Both the position numbers and the translations under genes were made by a program. DNA of 64,000 bases from CAVZVZ01 sp963778895 (GTDB lineage Bacteria > Actinomycetota > Acidimicrobiia > Acidimicrobiales > Acidimicrobilacustridaceae), in assembly GCA_963778895.1 (NCBI GenBank), contig CAVZVZ010000002.1, forward strand, positions 868,001-932,000, given 5' to 3'. The stretch's first letter is position 1; every line of letters starts with the position of its first letter. The notes beneath the pieces were generated by a model. It saw nothing but the letters and a program-made list of their open reading frames with translations, had not been told where the DNA came from and searched no databases. Below, one piece after another: positions 45,242 through 56,418 of this stretch.

Positions 45242-46052
45242 CAGGCGAGATCGGCGCCGGCCGTCGCCAGCAGCGCTTCGAGGGGGCCGAACACCGCCGG
45301 CGCGGCCGCCAACGTGAAATCGGTCGACGCCGGTCCGCCGCGGAGATCGCCGACGCGGGCCCCGGCCTCCGCGGCGATGAGCGCGCCGGCGGCGAAGTCC
45401 CACGGCGCGAGTCCCTTCTCGTAGAACGCGTCGACCCGCCCACAGGCGACCGAGCACAGATCTACTGCGGCCGCACCCATGCGTCGAATGTCGCGCACGG
45501 CCGGTAGCACGTGCACCAGGACCTCGGCCTTGGCGCCGGCGCCGGTCGGCCTCGTACGAGAACCCGGTGGCGACGAGCGTGTGGCCGAGTTCGGTTTGGT
45601 TCGACACCTGGATGGATTCGCCGTTGCGGTGGGCGCCACCATCCTTCGTCGCCGTGAACACGTCGTCGTGGAGCGGGTCGACGACGACTCCGGCCACGAC
45701 ATCGCCCGCGACGGCCACGCCGATCGAGACGGCGAAGCCCGGATAGCCGTAGAGGTAGTTGGTGGTGCCGTCGATGGGATCGATGATCCATTCGACGCCG
45801 GTGGAGCCCGTCTCGGCCGTGCCCTCCTCGCCGACGACCGCGTCCTGCGGTCGTTCGCCGACGAATGGCCGCCACGATGTGGCGCTCGGCGGCCCGATCC
45901 ATGTCGGTCACCATGTCGGTGCCGGTCGTCTTGGTCTCGACGAGCGATCGGGTCTGCTGCAGCCCGTCCAGCAGCAGCGTTGCCGCCTGTTGCGCGGCGA
46001 GCTGAGCGAGATCGAGCAACTCGCTCGCGTGGGGAGTGGTCACGGATGCCAT
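45241..46052 (-). CDS. Inositol-monophosphatase-family protein
   Basis: About 270 residues in three frames, breaks near 45865 and 45545. The family's metal site appears as VGEEGTAETG (Glu), then the diagnostic WIIDPIDGTTNYLYGYPGFA and the C-terminal GAAAVDLCSVACGRVDAFYE with APWDFAAGALIAAEAGARVG. It hydrolyses inositol or sugar phosphates with magnesium. First gene of the operon running to 41023. It is divergent from the threonine-aldolase gene with 26 bases between. Confidence 0.82.
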
Positions 46053-46078
46053 CATGCACCGCCGATACCCTCACGAAC

Positions 46079-47117
46079 GTGCCCGACGCCGATACCTCCG
46101 CCGCCGCTGAGCCATTGGTCGACCTGCGATCCGACACGGTCACCAAACCCACGGCCGTCATGCGCCGCGCCATGGCCAACGCGGTGGTCGGCGATGACGG
46201 GTACGGCGAGGACCCCACGGTGCGCGAGCTCGAGGAGTCCTTCGCCGAGCGACTCGGTAAAGAGGCGGCGGTCTACGTGCCGTCGGGGACGATGGCGAAC
46301 CAGATCGCGCTGCGACTACTCGGCCGCCCGGGAACGCGTGTGGTCGCGGGTCAACGCCAGCACGTGGTGGTTTACGAAGCCGGAGCCGCCGGCCTGAACA
46401 GTTCGACGCAGTTCCACCTCGTGCCCGACTCCGATGGGCTGGTCCATGTGGACGACGTACGCCTCGCGGTCGCCGAGGCCGATCATCATCAGCCGGCGGT
46501 GTCGGCGGTGTTCGTCGAGAACACGCACATGCCCGCCGGTGGTGTGCCGTGGCCGCTCACTGCGATGCAAGAGCTCGGCGCGGTCGGCGTGCCCGTGCAT
46601 CTCGACGGCGCCCGCTTGTTCAACGCCGAGGTCGCGACCGGTGTGACCGTCGCCGAGTACGCGGCCTCGGCGACCACCGTCATGTGCTGTTTGTCGAAAG
46701 GACTGGCCGCGCCGGTCGGCTCGCTGCTCGCCGGGTCCGACGAGTTGATCGCCGAAGCGCGTGTCGAGCGCAAACGGCTCGGGGGAGCGATGCGCCAGGC
46801 AGGTGTGATCGCGGCCGCGGGTCTGGTGGGTTTGCGGGAGATGGTGGGCCGCCTCGCCGACGACCATCGCCGGGCCAAGCGGCTCGCCGAGGCCGTGGCC
46901 GAGCAGTGGCCGCGCTGCGGTCTCGACCCGACGAGCGTGCAGACCAACGTCGTCGTCTTCCGGCATCCCGATCCGTTGGCCTTGCTCCGCCACTTGCGCG
47001 ATGGCGGCGTGCTCGGGTGGGCTGATCAGTCCGGGCGTCGTTCGCTTGATGACCCACGTCGACGTCGACGACCGAGGTGTCGAGCGAGCGATCGCCTCGA
47101 TCGCAGACGCGCCCTGA
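46079..47117 (+). CDS. ltaE: Low-specificity L-threonine aldolase
   Basis: About 345 residues, one frame break near 47020 (the end reads SPGVVRLMTHVDVDDRGVER in the corrected frame). PLP fold-type I signatures: LVDLRSDTVTKPTAVMRRAM, DDGYGEDPTVRELE, PSGTMANQIALRLL, VPVHLDGARLFNAEVATG and the PLP Lys in CCLSKGLAAPVGSLL. It cleaves L-threonine or allo-threonine to glycine and acetaldehyde. The start is GTG 46079. Beta-eliminating-lyase relatives are the alternative. Confidence 0.9.
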
Positions 47118-47137
47118 TCGGTCAGGGCCGGAAGGGC

Positions 47138-47437
47138 TCAGCGCACGCGGGGCGGCCGATTCTCCGGTCGAGCGGCGTCGCGTTGCTCGATCGTCCTCCA
47201 TTCGCCCATCGCTCGAAGGGTGAGCACGGTCACGACCGCCACACCACCTGCGGCGAGCACCGCGCCGACGATGGCGCCGATGCCGGTCTGCACCGAGCAG
47301 TCGCCGTCGCACTGCAAGTCGACGAACGAGTAACCGATGAAACCGCCGGCCGCGCCGGCCAGCAGGATCAGGACGAAGGCCAGCACGCGCGATCCCACCG
47401 ACGGTAGGGCGCTACGGGGCTGGGACGGGTCACTCAC
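47138..47437 (-). CDS. Two-helix membrane protein, hypothetical
   Basis: 99 residues from a GTG. Two predicted transmembrane segments (VLAFVLILLAGAAGGFIGYS and IGAIVGAVLAAGGVAVVTVL) are separated by a short loop with two Cys (LQCDGDCSV) that could form a disulfide. The C-terminus is basic and polar. It converges with ltaE. No family is recognised. Confidence 0.6.
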   Translation of the reverse strand: MSDPSQPRSALPSVGSRVLAFVLILLAGAAGGFIGYSFVDLQCDGDCSVQTGIGAIVGAVLAAGGVAVVTVLTLRAMGEWRTIEQRDAARPENRPPRVR

Positions 47438-47498
47438 CGCCGAAGATCGTACGGCGATGACCGTCGACCGGGACAACCTGGCCGTACAGTTGCGCCCC

Positions 47499-48266
47499 AT
47501 GAAACCGCTCGTGGTGTTGCCCACCTACAACGAGGCCGAGAACATCGTCGAGGTCCTCGATCTGGTGCGCGCCGCCGCCCCGGAGGCCGATGTCCTCGTC
47601 GTCGACGACGGCAGCCCCGACGGCACCGCGGAGCTGGCCGAGGGTTGGGGCCGCGACCACGGCGGGGTGTCCGTGTTGCGCCGCGAGGGCAAGCAAGGGC
47701 TCGGCTCGGCTTACCGCGCCGGCTTCGCGCAGGGCCTGGAGCACGGCTACGGGGTGCTGATCGAGATGGACTCGGACCTCCAGCACGATCCGGCGATGCT
47801 CCCGGCGCTCATCCACGCCGTCGAGGACGGGGCCGACCTGGCCATCGGTAGTCGCTACGTGCCCGGCGGCGCGGTGCCGGGCTGGAAGATGTCGCGCCGG
47901 GTGATCTCCCAAGGCGGCAACCTCTATGCCGCGCTGGTGCTCGGGATGCATGTCCGCGACGCCACCGCCGGGTTCCGTGCCTACGCGGCGGATGCCCTCA
48001 GCAAGATCGACCTGAGCGCCATCCGGGCCGATGGCTACGGCTTCCAGATCGAGATGGCGTACACGATCGATCGCCAGGGTGGCCGCATCGTCGAGGTACC
48101 CATCACCTTCGCGGACCGGGTCCGGGGTACCTCCAAGATGTCCACACGAATAGTGGTCGAAGCACTACTTCTCGTGACCTGGTGGGCGTTCCGTGACCGC
48201 GTAGCGCGGCCGGCCAAACGCGCACTGGCTGGCAGGGGACGGGGTCGGCCGGAAAATAGGCCCTAG
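47499..48266 (+). CDS. Polyprenol-phosphate mannosyltransferase (DPM1/Ppm1 type)
   Basis: 255 residues of GT2. The catalytic blocks are VVLPTYNEAENIVEVLDLVR, DVLVVDDGSPDGTAELAE, LIEMDSDLQHDPAMLPALI (DxD), AIGSRYVPGGAVPGW and FRAYAADALSKIDL. The reaction is transfer of mannose from GDP-mannose to polyprenol phosphate, supplying periplasmic mannosyltransferases. The protein lacks the membrane domain fused in some mycobacterial relatives. ATG 47499 is preferred over 47457. Confidence 0.9.
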   Translation: MKPLVVLPTYNEAENIVEVLDLVRAAAPEADVLVVDDGSPDGTAELAEGWGRDHGGVSVLRREGKQGLGSAYRAGFAQGLEHGYGVLIEMDSDLQHDPAMLPALIHAVEDGADLAIGSRYVPGGAVPGWKMSRRVISQGGNLYAALVLGMHVRDATAGFRAYAADALSKIDLSAIRADGYGFQIEMAYTIDRQGGRIVEVPITFADRVRGTSKMSTRIVVEALLLVTWWAFRDRVARPAKRALAGRGRGRPENRP

Positions 48267-48313
48267 TTCTCACGCCGCGTCATCGCGCATACTTGTTGAG
48301 TGAGCGGTCCTCG

Positions 48314-49227
48314 ATGAACGACGCACCACTGGCCCTCGTGCCCCCTCGACGTCTCGGCTTGCTCTTGGCCGACGCTCGTTCCGAACGGGGTACGTCGGTG
48401 CAGGAACTCGCGTCGCGGTCGTTCTTCACGGCGGCGGATCTGCTCGCCATCGAGGCGGGTGACCGGGATCTGACCGACGGGGAGCTGCGCGAGGTGCTCG
48501 GGGTGTACGCCGTCGACCCCGACGACCTCGTGCCCGAACGGGCCAAGCTCGTGATCGACCTCGACGAACAGGTGTTGGCCGCGGGCGGCGAGCAGCGCAG
48601 CCTGGCCGGCCGGGCGACCGACCGCCGACGAGGTTCTGGCGTCCTACCTCTCGCTCGTCTACACGTTGCGACATGCCGAGCCCGGCACCGAGATCGTGCT
48701 GCGGGCGGCGGATGTGGACGTTCTGGCGCGGGTGTTGCACCTGGCCGTCGCCGGCAGTCACGAGCCGTCTGCATCGTTTGATGGTGGAGCCCGCCGGCGA
48801 GGTGCAGAAGCGCAAGCGGTTGCTGCGCGGCCGCGTGCTGGTGCCGTTGGCGGGCGTGGTCGTGGCGGCGACGGCGGTTGGTGCGCTCCTGTTGGTGCAG
48901 GCCGACGACGGGCAGAGGGTCGACACCCAATCCGGGGCCGACCGCGAGCCGTCGTTCGTCATGACGAACCCCGATGGCAGTACAACCCCCGTGTACATCG
49001 GCGACGATCTCGACGTGAACCAGCTGCCGCCGGGCGCCGTGGGACTCGCCCCGGCGACTCAGGAGTACCCGGCGACCGCGGAGAACCCCGATGGCGTCAC
49101 GGTCGTGAACGGCGAGGGGTTGCAGCCGCCTCCGGACATGCCGAAGAACGAGGTGTGGCTCGGTGACCCGCAGGTCGCGGTCCAGAACCCCGACGGCTCG
49201 GTCACCCAGAGCACGCTCGAACCCTGA
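48314..49227 (+). CDS. HTH-domain single-pass membrane protein
   Basis: About 304 residues in three frames, breaks near 48620 and 48770. An XRE-like HTH starts RRLGLLLADARSERGTSVQE with SFFTAADLLAIEAGDRDLTD. After ASYLSLVYTLRHAEPGTEIV and a helix DVDVLARVLHLAVAG comes a transmembrane segment (VLVPLAGVVVAATAVGALLL). The exterior part has repeated NPDGS/NPDGV turns. The layout resembles RodZ-like or regulatory membrane HTH proteins. I cannot assign a family with confidence. Confidence 0.6.
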
Positions 49228-49318
49228 ACCCTGAGCACGCTCGAGTCCTGGGTCGGCCCGACGCGCGCTCGTTCGACCGAGGCGGCGCGTCGCCATCGTG
49301 TCCGGCGATAATGCCGGC

Positions 49319-49805
49319 GTGCGCGAATGGCTCGTGGGGGGTGCGATCATCGAGACGCCCGATGGCGTCCTGCTCGTGCGCAACCAACGTCGCAACGGTG
49401 ACGTCGACTGGACGCCGCCCGGCGGGGTGATCGACGAGGGCGAGGAGCTGCTCGCAGGGTTGGCTCGCGAGGTCCGAGGAGGAGACCGGGTTGGTCGTCA
49501 CCGAATGGGAAGGCCCGCTGTACGAGATCCAGGCCGAGGCGCCCGGGCTGGGCTGGCGCCTGCGCGTCGAGGCCTGGCGGGCGCTCGACTTCGAGGGTGA
49601 TCTCCGCATCGACGACCCGGACGGCATCGTGATCGACGCGCGTTTCGTGGGGGTGGACGATTGCGGTGGCCACTTGGCCGGCGGCCACCCCTGGGTCGGT
49701 GAGCCGCTGTCGGAATGGTTGCGCGAGCGCTGGGACGGCACCCGTCGTTATGGCTACCGGGTCGACGGCACCGAGCTCCGGTCCCTCGTCGTCACGCGGA
49801 TGTGA
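49319..49805 (+). CDS. NUDIX hydrolase
   Basis: About 162 residues. The NUDIX box is split by an extra base near 49473 and reads GGVIDEGEELLAGLAREV then EEETGLVV once corrected, matching Gx5Ex7REUxEExGU. The N-terminus is REWLVGGAIIETPDGVLLVR and the C-terminus RRYGYRVDGTELRSL. It hydrolyses nucleoside-diphosphate-linked compounds; the substrate is not fixed. A start at 49298 is possible. Its TGA overlaps the dinB GTG start. Confidence 0.85.
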
Positions 49806-51131
49806 GCCCGCCCGCCGTGGGCAGGCCAGATGGCGAGCCGGCTCGCGCCATCCTGCACGTGGACATGGACGCGTTCTTCGTCGCGGTGGAGTTGCTCGAC
49901 CAGCCCGAGCTGCGCGGGCAACCGGTCATCGTCGGGGGCAAGGGCAACCGCGGCGTGGTCGCGGCGGCCAGCTACGAGGCGCGGGCCTTCGGTGTGCATT
50001 CGGCGATGCCGTCGGTGCGGGCGCGCCGGCTGTGTCCCCAAGCGGTCTTCCTCGACGGACGCCACGATCGGTACAGCGAGGTGAGCCGCGAGGTGATGAC
50101 GCTGTTCCGCACGTACACGCCGTTGGTCGAGCCCATCTCGCTCGACGAGGCCTTCTTGGACGTGACCGGTTCGCAGCGATTGCTCGGGCCGGCCCCGGCC
50201 ATCGCCGCCGACATCCGTGAGCGTGTGCACGAGGACGTGGGCATCAGCTGTTCGGTCGGCATCGCGCCGGTGAAGTTCGTGGCCAAGCTCGCCTCCGAGG
50301 CGGCCAAGCCACGGCCCACGCCCCGCGGTCCCGCACCGGGGTTGGGGGTGAAGGTCGTCACGGCCGACGCGGTGCTGCCGTTCCTGCACGCCTTACCGCG
50401 CGAGTGCTCTTTGGGGGGTCGGGACCGGCCACGCTCACGCGTCTCGAGCGCCTGGGCATCGCAACCGTCGGTGACATCGCCGCGATACGCGTCGACACGT
50501 TGACCGACGCCCTCGGCCAGGCGTCCGGCGCGCATCTCCACGCGTTGGCGAACGGCATCGACGACCGCGACGTCGAGCCCGAACGCCGCCCGAAGTCGAT
50601 CGGCCACGAAGAGACCTTCGCCACCGATCTCCACGACCGGGCTGCGCTCGACCGGCAGCTGGTGCGCCTGGCCGACAGCGTCGGTGCGCGGCTGCGCGCC
50701 CACGACTTCGCCGGGCGCACGGTGAACATCAAGGTGCGGTTCCACGACTTCCGCACGATCACCCGCTCTGTCACGTTGCCGGCGCCGATCGATTCGGGCC
50801 ACGCCGTGACGCGCGCCGCGCGGCACGCTGCTCGACGCCATCGACCCCGCGCCCGGCGTTCGCCTGCTCGGGGTGAGCGTCAGTGGCCTCGCCGATCAGG
50901 CCACGCGGCAGCTCACCCTCGACGACATGGCCGACGCGGACCGTGCCGGTCGCGACGGCGACGAGGACTCACGGTGGTCAGATGCCAGCTACGCGATCGA
51001 TCGGATCCGCGCTCGATTCGGCCCGGCAGTCCATCGCTCCCGGGGCCGCGGTGGGCGAGCAGGGTGTGCGCGTGAAGCGCCAGGGCGACCAGCAATGGGG
51101 ACCGTCCGACGACGGCAGCAATTCCACGTAG
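49802..51131 (+). CDS. dinB: DNA polymerase IV (Y family)
   Basis: About 442 residues in four frames, breaks near 50402, 50822 and 51025. The palm motifs are ILHVDMDAFFVAVELL and PISLDEAFLDVTG, with the SLDEAF signature. The finger block is AAASYEARAFGVHSAMPSVRARR. The little finger is reached through GPATLTRLERLGIATVGDIA and SIGHEETFATDLHDRAALDR, and the end is SIAPGAAVGEQGVRVKRQ. It is an error-prone translesion polymerase. It is co-translated with the NUDIX gene. The 192 bases after it hold a GGGGCCCC...GGGGTCCCC hairpin but no gene. Confidence 0.88.
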
Positions 51132-51323
51132 GGAAGCGCTCACCTCGGCGGTAGAAAGGCCGACGAGCATCTACACAAGGCTCGGCTCTGCACGCAGCAC
51201 CGGGGTGGCGCGTTGTCCACGGGTGCCTCCTGTGGGAAGATGGGCCGCCTAGGCCGCAGGTCAGGGGCCCCGTCCACCGGGGTCCCCGGCGCCAGCGCAG
51301 GGCCAACGAACTAAGGGGGCGCG

Positions 51324-51698
51324 GTGCCGCTTTCCGAGGACGAACAGCGGATTCTCAGCGAGATAGAGCAACAGCTCTACGAGACTGACCCTGCCCTCGC
51401 GCGCGACATCGCCGACACCACGATCTACACCCACGCCTACCGGAATCTGAAGTGGGCGATCCTCGGCTTCGTCGCCGGTGTCGTGGCCCTTTGGTTCAGC
51501 CTCGGGACGTCGTACCTTCTCGCCTTCGGTTGCTTCATCGTCATGCTCGTGTGTGCGCTGGCCGTCGAGCGCAGCGCGCGCAAGATGGGCAAGGCCGGTC
51601 TGCAGCAGATCACCACCACGATGAAGGCCTCCGGTTTCCGCGATGCGCTCGGCAACGCCAATCAGCGCATGCGCGACCGGTTCAAGCGCGACGAGTGA
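51324..51698 (+). CDS. DUF3040 family membrane protein
   Basis: 124 residues from a GTG after AAGGGGG. The opening PLSEDEQRILSEIEQQLYET is the DUF3040 hallmark. Two transmembrane helices follow near residues 47-65 and 66-85. Actinobacterial relatives sit between dinB and the transglutaminase or mraZ region, as here. The function is unknown. The stop abuts the stop of the convergent transglutaminase gene. Confidence 0.88.
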   Translation: MPLSEDEQRILSEIEQQLYETDPALARDIADTTIYTHAYRNLKWAILGFVAGVVALWFSLGTSYLLAFGCFIVMLVCALAVERSARKMGKAGLQQITTTMKASGFRDALGNANQRMRDRFKRDE

Positions 51699-54106
51699 TC
51701 ACGGCCTCGGCCGTTCCGTCCTCGTCAACCCTTCGAGGAACGCGCCTGTTGACGCGGCCGTGGCCGGCGAGGCGCCCAGCAGGCGTCGCGGGTCGAGCCG
51801 GCTGAGCCACACCGTGTGGCGCGGCACGCGCGCGTGCACCGTGTCGACGATGGCGGTCGCGGCGTCGTCGGCTCGTGTCGCCTCGGCATCGTCGATCTCG
51901 TCCGGCGCGTAGGTGACGACATCGGCCAGCGACGCCAGTTCGTCGAGTTGCAGGCTGCGCTCGGGCATGGAACGGCCGGCGCGGTGGGCGAACTCGGTGT
52001 GCGTCTCGCTCTGTTTGCGAACGACGCCGACGAGCTCGAGCTGTTCGAGGGACTCCTCCCACGCGAGCGCGACTCGCGCGCGCGGCTCGACGGCGTGGCT
52101 CGTCGTCTTCGTCGTCGTAGCGACCCGTAGGCCAACGCCACCACGCGCGTAGAGCACGACGGTGCCCAGCAGCACCAGCGCGACGATGCCGATCTTCACG
52201 ACGAACGGCGGACCGCTGTCGCCTCGACTCGCTACTGTTCGCCTCGCCTGTTCCGAGCAGCGCCGCCAGGTCGTCCTGATTGGCCGAGGGAGTCGTCGTC
52301 GATGACGGCGTCGGTGTGGTGGTGGTCGTGGACGACGTTGCCGTTGCGCCTTCACCGCGTCGCATCGGTCTGTGACGCGCTCGATGTCGTTGTACGCCTG
52401 CATCTCGGGTGCGCCGCGACCGGGCGTCGGCTCGAACGCGATCCAACCGATCTGATCGCCCAACCAGACCTCGGGCCAGGCATGGGCGTGGCGACCCTTC
52501 ACGTGATAGAGCGTCGGATCGCTCGGGGTCGACATCACCCCACGTGAAGCCGACCGCGACGCGCGACGGCAGCCCGATCGATCGCGCCATGGCGGCATAG
52601 GTGCCGGCGTACATCTCGCAGTAGCCGCGGTGGCTGTCGAGGAACGCTTCGATCGCGCTGTTGTCGTGGCCGACCTTGACCGGACTCAGCGCGTACTGCC
52701 AGTCGATCCCGTCGTTGGCGAAGATGCCACGATCGCGGAAGAAGTCCTGCAGCGCGAGCGCCTTGCCGTACGGGTCGCTCGCCTGCCGGCCTCGCTGATC
52801 GACCGGTTGGGCCAGGTCTCGGGCCTGCTGGCTGAAGTCATCGGGTAGCTGCCTCGTACGGCGCCATGTTGTCCGGCGCAGTCTGCTCGACCCGACGTCA
52901 GCTGCTCCTGGGTCGGGCTGGGATCTCGGACGTGACGTCGTATTCGAGCTGATCCGAGTTCTGGTACTTGGTGTCGACGATCAGCGTCGACGAGCTGCGC
53001 TCGTAACGGGGCGACGCACCCTCCGGATCGATGCTGACGGGTTGGAAGGCCGCCGGCAGCCACAACGCGTTCAGCTGATCGATCGTGTAGTGCTGCTCGA
53101 GGGTGTCGACCGCCAACCCCGTCGGGCTGGTCCGCGCCGAGTTCGCCGTTGGCCTCGCCGTAGTGACCACCGGACCGCCAGATCTGGCCGTCGAAGGTGT
53201 CGAGCGCGGTGAGCCGCCAGTAGGCCGGCTTCGAGCTCCTCACCTCGAAGACCTCGACGTCGCTCTGGTCGACCAGCCGCCCGCGGATGTCGACGAGCGG
53301 GCTGACGGTCACACGTGAGCTCGGCCCGCCGTTCTGGCCTTCGCGCCAGTCGATGATGCGCGCCGTCGTTGGCGGTCGGCAGGTGCGGTCCGATGATCAC
53401 ACCGCCGAGCACCGCGACCGCGGCCAAGGCGATGCCGGCGCGCAACAACCACCGGCTGCCGCGCTCGATGTCGGCCGTCAGCCAACCCGACGAGGTCTCC
53501 AACCGTGCGACCCGGTGGGCGAGCAGGTACACGAGCGAGGCGGCGCAGAACAGGAACGCGGAGAACATCCGCTGTTGCTCGGAACCCAGCAACGTGCTGA
53601 AGATGAACAAGGTGAGCGCGGGAATGATCGACTCGATCGGTGACCACAGCCGGAACGCGGCCCAGTCGGCGAGGAACACCGCGAAGTAGACGGCGACCGC
53701 CGCGGCGACGAGGAACCCGGCTTGTACTGGCACTGGCGCGGTGAGCTCTTGGAACGCGCTCCACGAGTCGTGCACCGAGGTGGTGAAGGCCGTCCACGTC
53801 GACGGTTCCGGCACGCCGTAGAAGGTGCTCGACGCGAACCACAACCAACTGGCGAGGACGATGAAGCCGATGGTGCAGACCACCGCACTGGCCACGATGC
53901 CGTAGCCCCGCCGCCGCATGATCAGCGTGGCCAGGTGCGAGTAGGCGACCACGACCATCATCGGCCAGAAGAAAGACCAATCCTGGAACAGTCGCGAGAA
54001 GCTCACGACGGCGGCGGTGGTTACGCCGACGAGGGCGAGCTCGGCGACCGGTAGATGGGGCGCCGGCGCGTCGACGGTGGACCCGCTGGCGCGTGGTGGT
54101 CGTCAT
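51699..54106 (-). CDS. Transglutaminase-like membrane protein (DUF3488/TgpA type)
   Basis: About 800 residues spread over three frames with at least six breaks (near 54090, 53350, 53140, 52890, 52540 and 52400). The N-terminal third has several transmembrane helices (FFWPMMVVVAYSHLATLIMR; VGFLVAAAVAVYFAVFL). The external domain has AYWRLTALDTFDGQIWRSGG. The transglutaminase core reads SHRGYCEMYAGTYAAMARSI (Cys), KGRHAHAWPEVWLG (His) and IGWIAFEPTPGRG. A last helix and cytoplasmic tail follow. It is co-translated after the DUF58 gene. The gene is recognisable but the frame is badly broken. Confidence 0.75.
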
Positions 54107-55367
54107 CGCAGCAGCCGTTCGTGTGGCGCCCACAGATCCGGTTCGGTCGTTTCGTCCGACGCGCGCACGAACGTTCGACGTTCGCGACGCCGGCGCGTGC
54201 CGACCGCCGCGTTCCACGCCTCGGCGAAGGGGTGGGCCGCGGTCACATGGATGATGCCCTCGCGTGTGGGACCCGTGGAGCCGACCGGGCCCGGTCGATC
54301 CCCACGACGACGGGTCGAACTGCACGATGCGCAGCGAACCGAAGCGATTGCGGAGCCTCACCAACTGCTCGAGCTCGGCCCCCGGCATGAGGGCGACGAC
54401 CACGACCAGCGCACCACCCGTCGACGATCGGGCCAAGCGGTCGATCACCCGGCGGTAGTTGGCTTCATTGGTGGGAGCGACGCTCGCCAGGTGCTCGAGG
54501 ATCGACTCGACGTGCGGATGGCCGGCGGCGAAACCGGAGTCGCCCCCGTCGGTCGACACCAGGCGCACCAGATCCTGGCGACGGGCGTTGGCGGTGACGA
54601 TGCTCGCCCCCGCGGAGATGACGAGCTCGATCGACTCGGCGTTGTTGGTCGATGACCGGACGTCGAGGAGCACGGTGGCGCGGCCTTGCCAGGGGAGCTC
54701 GTCCTGGCGAACCATCAACTCGTCGTGACGCGCCGTCGACGGCCAGTGCACGCGGCGGAGGTCGTCGCCCACCACGTACTGCCGCAAGGCGTAGAAGTCC
54801 TCGCCGTTGCGGCCGAGCGCGTTGGGGTGTTCGGCGCCGGCCATCGGGTCGTTACCCGTGGTCTGCGGCACGGGAGCGATGTCGTCGATGTGTGGGTACA
54901 CCGTGAGCTCGGAGACGCCCGAAGCCTGCATCGTCACGTTCGTGAGCCCGAACGGGTCCGAGAGCATCACCTCGAGCGGGCCGACGGTGAGAATGCCGCG
55001 TCGCTCGGTCGGCAGCCGGTACGCAGCGCGGGCGACTCCCTCCGCCGCGAGCGGCGGCACGATCAGGTTCGCGCCGTGCGTCCCCGATACGCCGTCGCGC
55101 AGATTGAGCACGGGGGCACGCAGTCGTCCGAGGTTGCGAACGCGAAGGTCGATGCGGCTCGGTGTGCCGGCGTGCACGCGTGGCGGATGCAGCTCGCGGG
55201 CCACGTCGATCGACAGCGGCGTCATCTCTCACGTAGAGGGCCGCGCCGGCGACGAGCAGGGCGATCGTGGAGCCGAGCACGTAGAGCTCCGGGCGCCCGA
55301 CGATCCGTCCGGCGACGAAGAACGCGAGGGCGGCACCGAGGCTGAGCCACCCCTTGCGCGTGAGCAT
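54103..55367 (-). CDS. DUF58 family membrane-associated protein
   Basis: About 421 residues, breaks near 55225 and 54270. Two N-terminal transmembrane helices (WLSLGAALAFFVAGRIV; YVLGSTIALLVAGAALYV), a beta-rich region, then the DUF58 signature: DFYALRQYVVGDDLRRVHWP and STARHDELMVRQDELPWQ, followed by a von-Willebrand-like strand ATVLLDVRSSTNN. Such proteins work with MoxR ATPases and transglutaminase-like proteins in envelope chaperone-type systems. The TGA overlaps the transglutaminase ATG. Confidence 0.82.
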
Positions 55368-55376
55368 GCCTGGTTC

Positions 55377-56382
55377 TTACTCCCCGGAGGTAGGGACCGG
55401 TACCGCGGCCAGCACCTCGGCGAGGGCGGTGGCGGACGAAAGACCCTGCAGTTGGGCCTCGGGAGTGACCATGAGCCGGTGAGCCAGCACGGGCTCGGCC
55501 AGCGTCTTGATGTCGTCGGGGATGACGAAGTTGCGACCGTTGGCCGCGGCCCGGGCGCGAGCGACGCGCTGCAGGCTCAAGGTGGCGCGGGGCGACATGC
55601 CCAGCGCGAGATGCGGATGGCGTCGCGTCGAGTCGGCCACGTCGACGAGGTAGGCCTTCAGCGCAGGGGCGACGTGTACGGCTCGCGCGATCTGGATCAA
55701 CTCCTCGACATCCACGCCGGTGGCCACGGCGCCGATGTCGTCGAGCGGGTTGGTGTCGCCGTGGGTGTCGAGCACGTCGATCTCGGCGTCACGGTCGGGA
55801 TACCCGACCGACACGCGCATGAGGAAGCGGTCGAGCTGGCTCTCGGGCAGCGGATAGGTGCCTTCGTGCTCGATCGGGTTCTGCGTCGCGATCACCATGA
55901 ACGGCGGCCCGAGGCGGTAGGTCTCGTTGTCGACGGTCACCTGGCCTTCAGCCATGGCCTCGAGCAATGCCGACTGCGTCTTGGGTGACGCGCGGTTGAT
56001 CTCGTCACCGAGCACGATGCTGGCGAAGATCGGACCCGGGTCGGAACTCGAACTTGCTGTCGGACCGATTCCACACCGTCACGCCGACGACGTCCGACGG
56101 CAACAGGTCGGGCGTGAACTGCATCCGCCCGAACGACGTGTCGAGCGACTTGGCCAACGCCTTGGCCAGGCTGGTCTTGCCCACGCCGGGTACGTCCTCG
56201 ATGAGGAGGTGACCTTCGGAGACGAGGCACAGGAGCACGAGGTCGACGACCTCGGACTTGCCTTGTATCGCCCGTTGGATGTTCGCCGAGATCGCATCGA
56301 AGAACTCGGCGAACCGGGTGGTGATGGCCTCCGTCTGCTGCGTCGCCAACGTCGGGCGGGTCTCCTTCGTGCGCGGCGCCAC
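55377..56382 (-). CDS. MoxR-family AAA+ ATPase
   Basis: About 335 residues with a frame break near 56035. Walker A is LIEDVPGVGKTSLAKALAKS. The sensor-rich blocks are GRMQFTPDLLPSDVVGVTVW, Walker B VLGDEINRASPKTQSALLEA, FMVIATQNPIEHEGTYPLPE and LDRFLMRVSVGYPD. It heads the MoxR-DUF58-transglutaminase operon and probably powers metal insertion or assembly of a partner. The GTG start at 56382 gives the family N-terminus. Confidence 0.9.
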
Positions 56383-56418
56383 CCCAGGTGGCCGGATTGT
56401 GCTTCTAGGTTAGGGGAG

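Noticed and set aside
51132..51323. Possible replication origin or DnaA box (TTGTCCACG)
   Set aside because: Only one imperfect box, no cluster, no dnaA/dnaN nearby. A single hairpin is the only clear structure.
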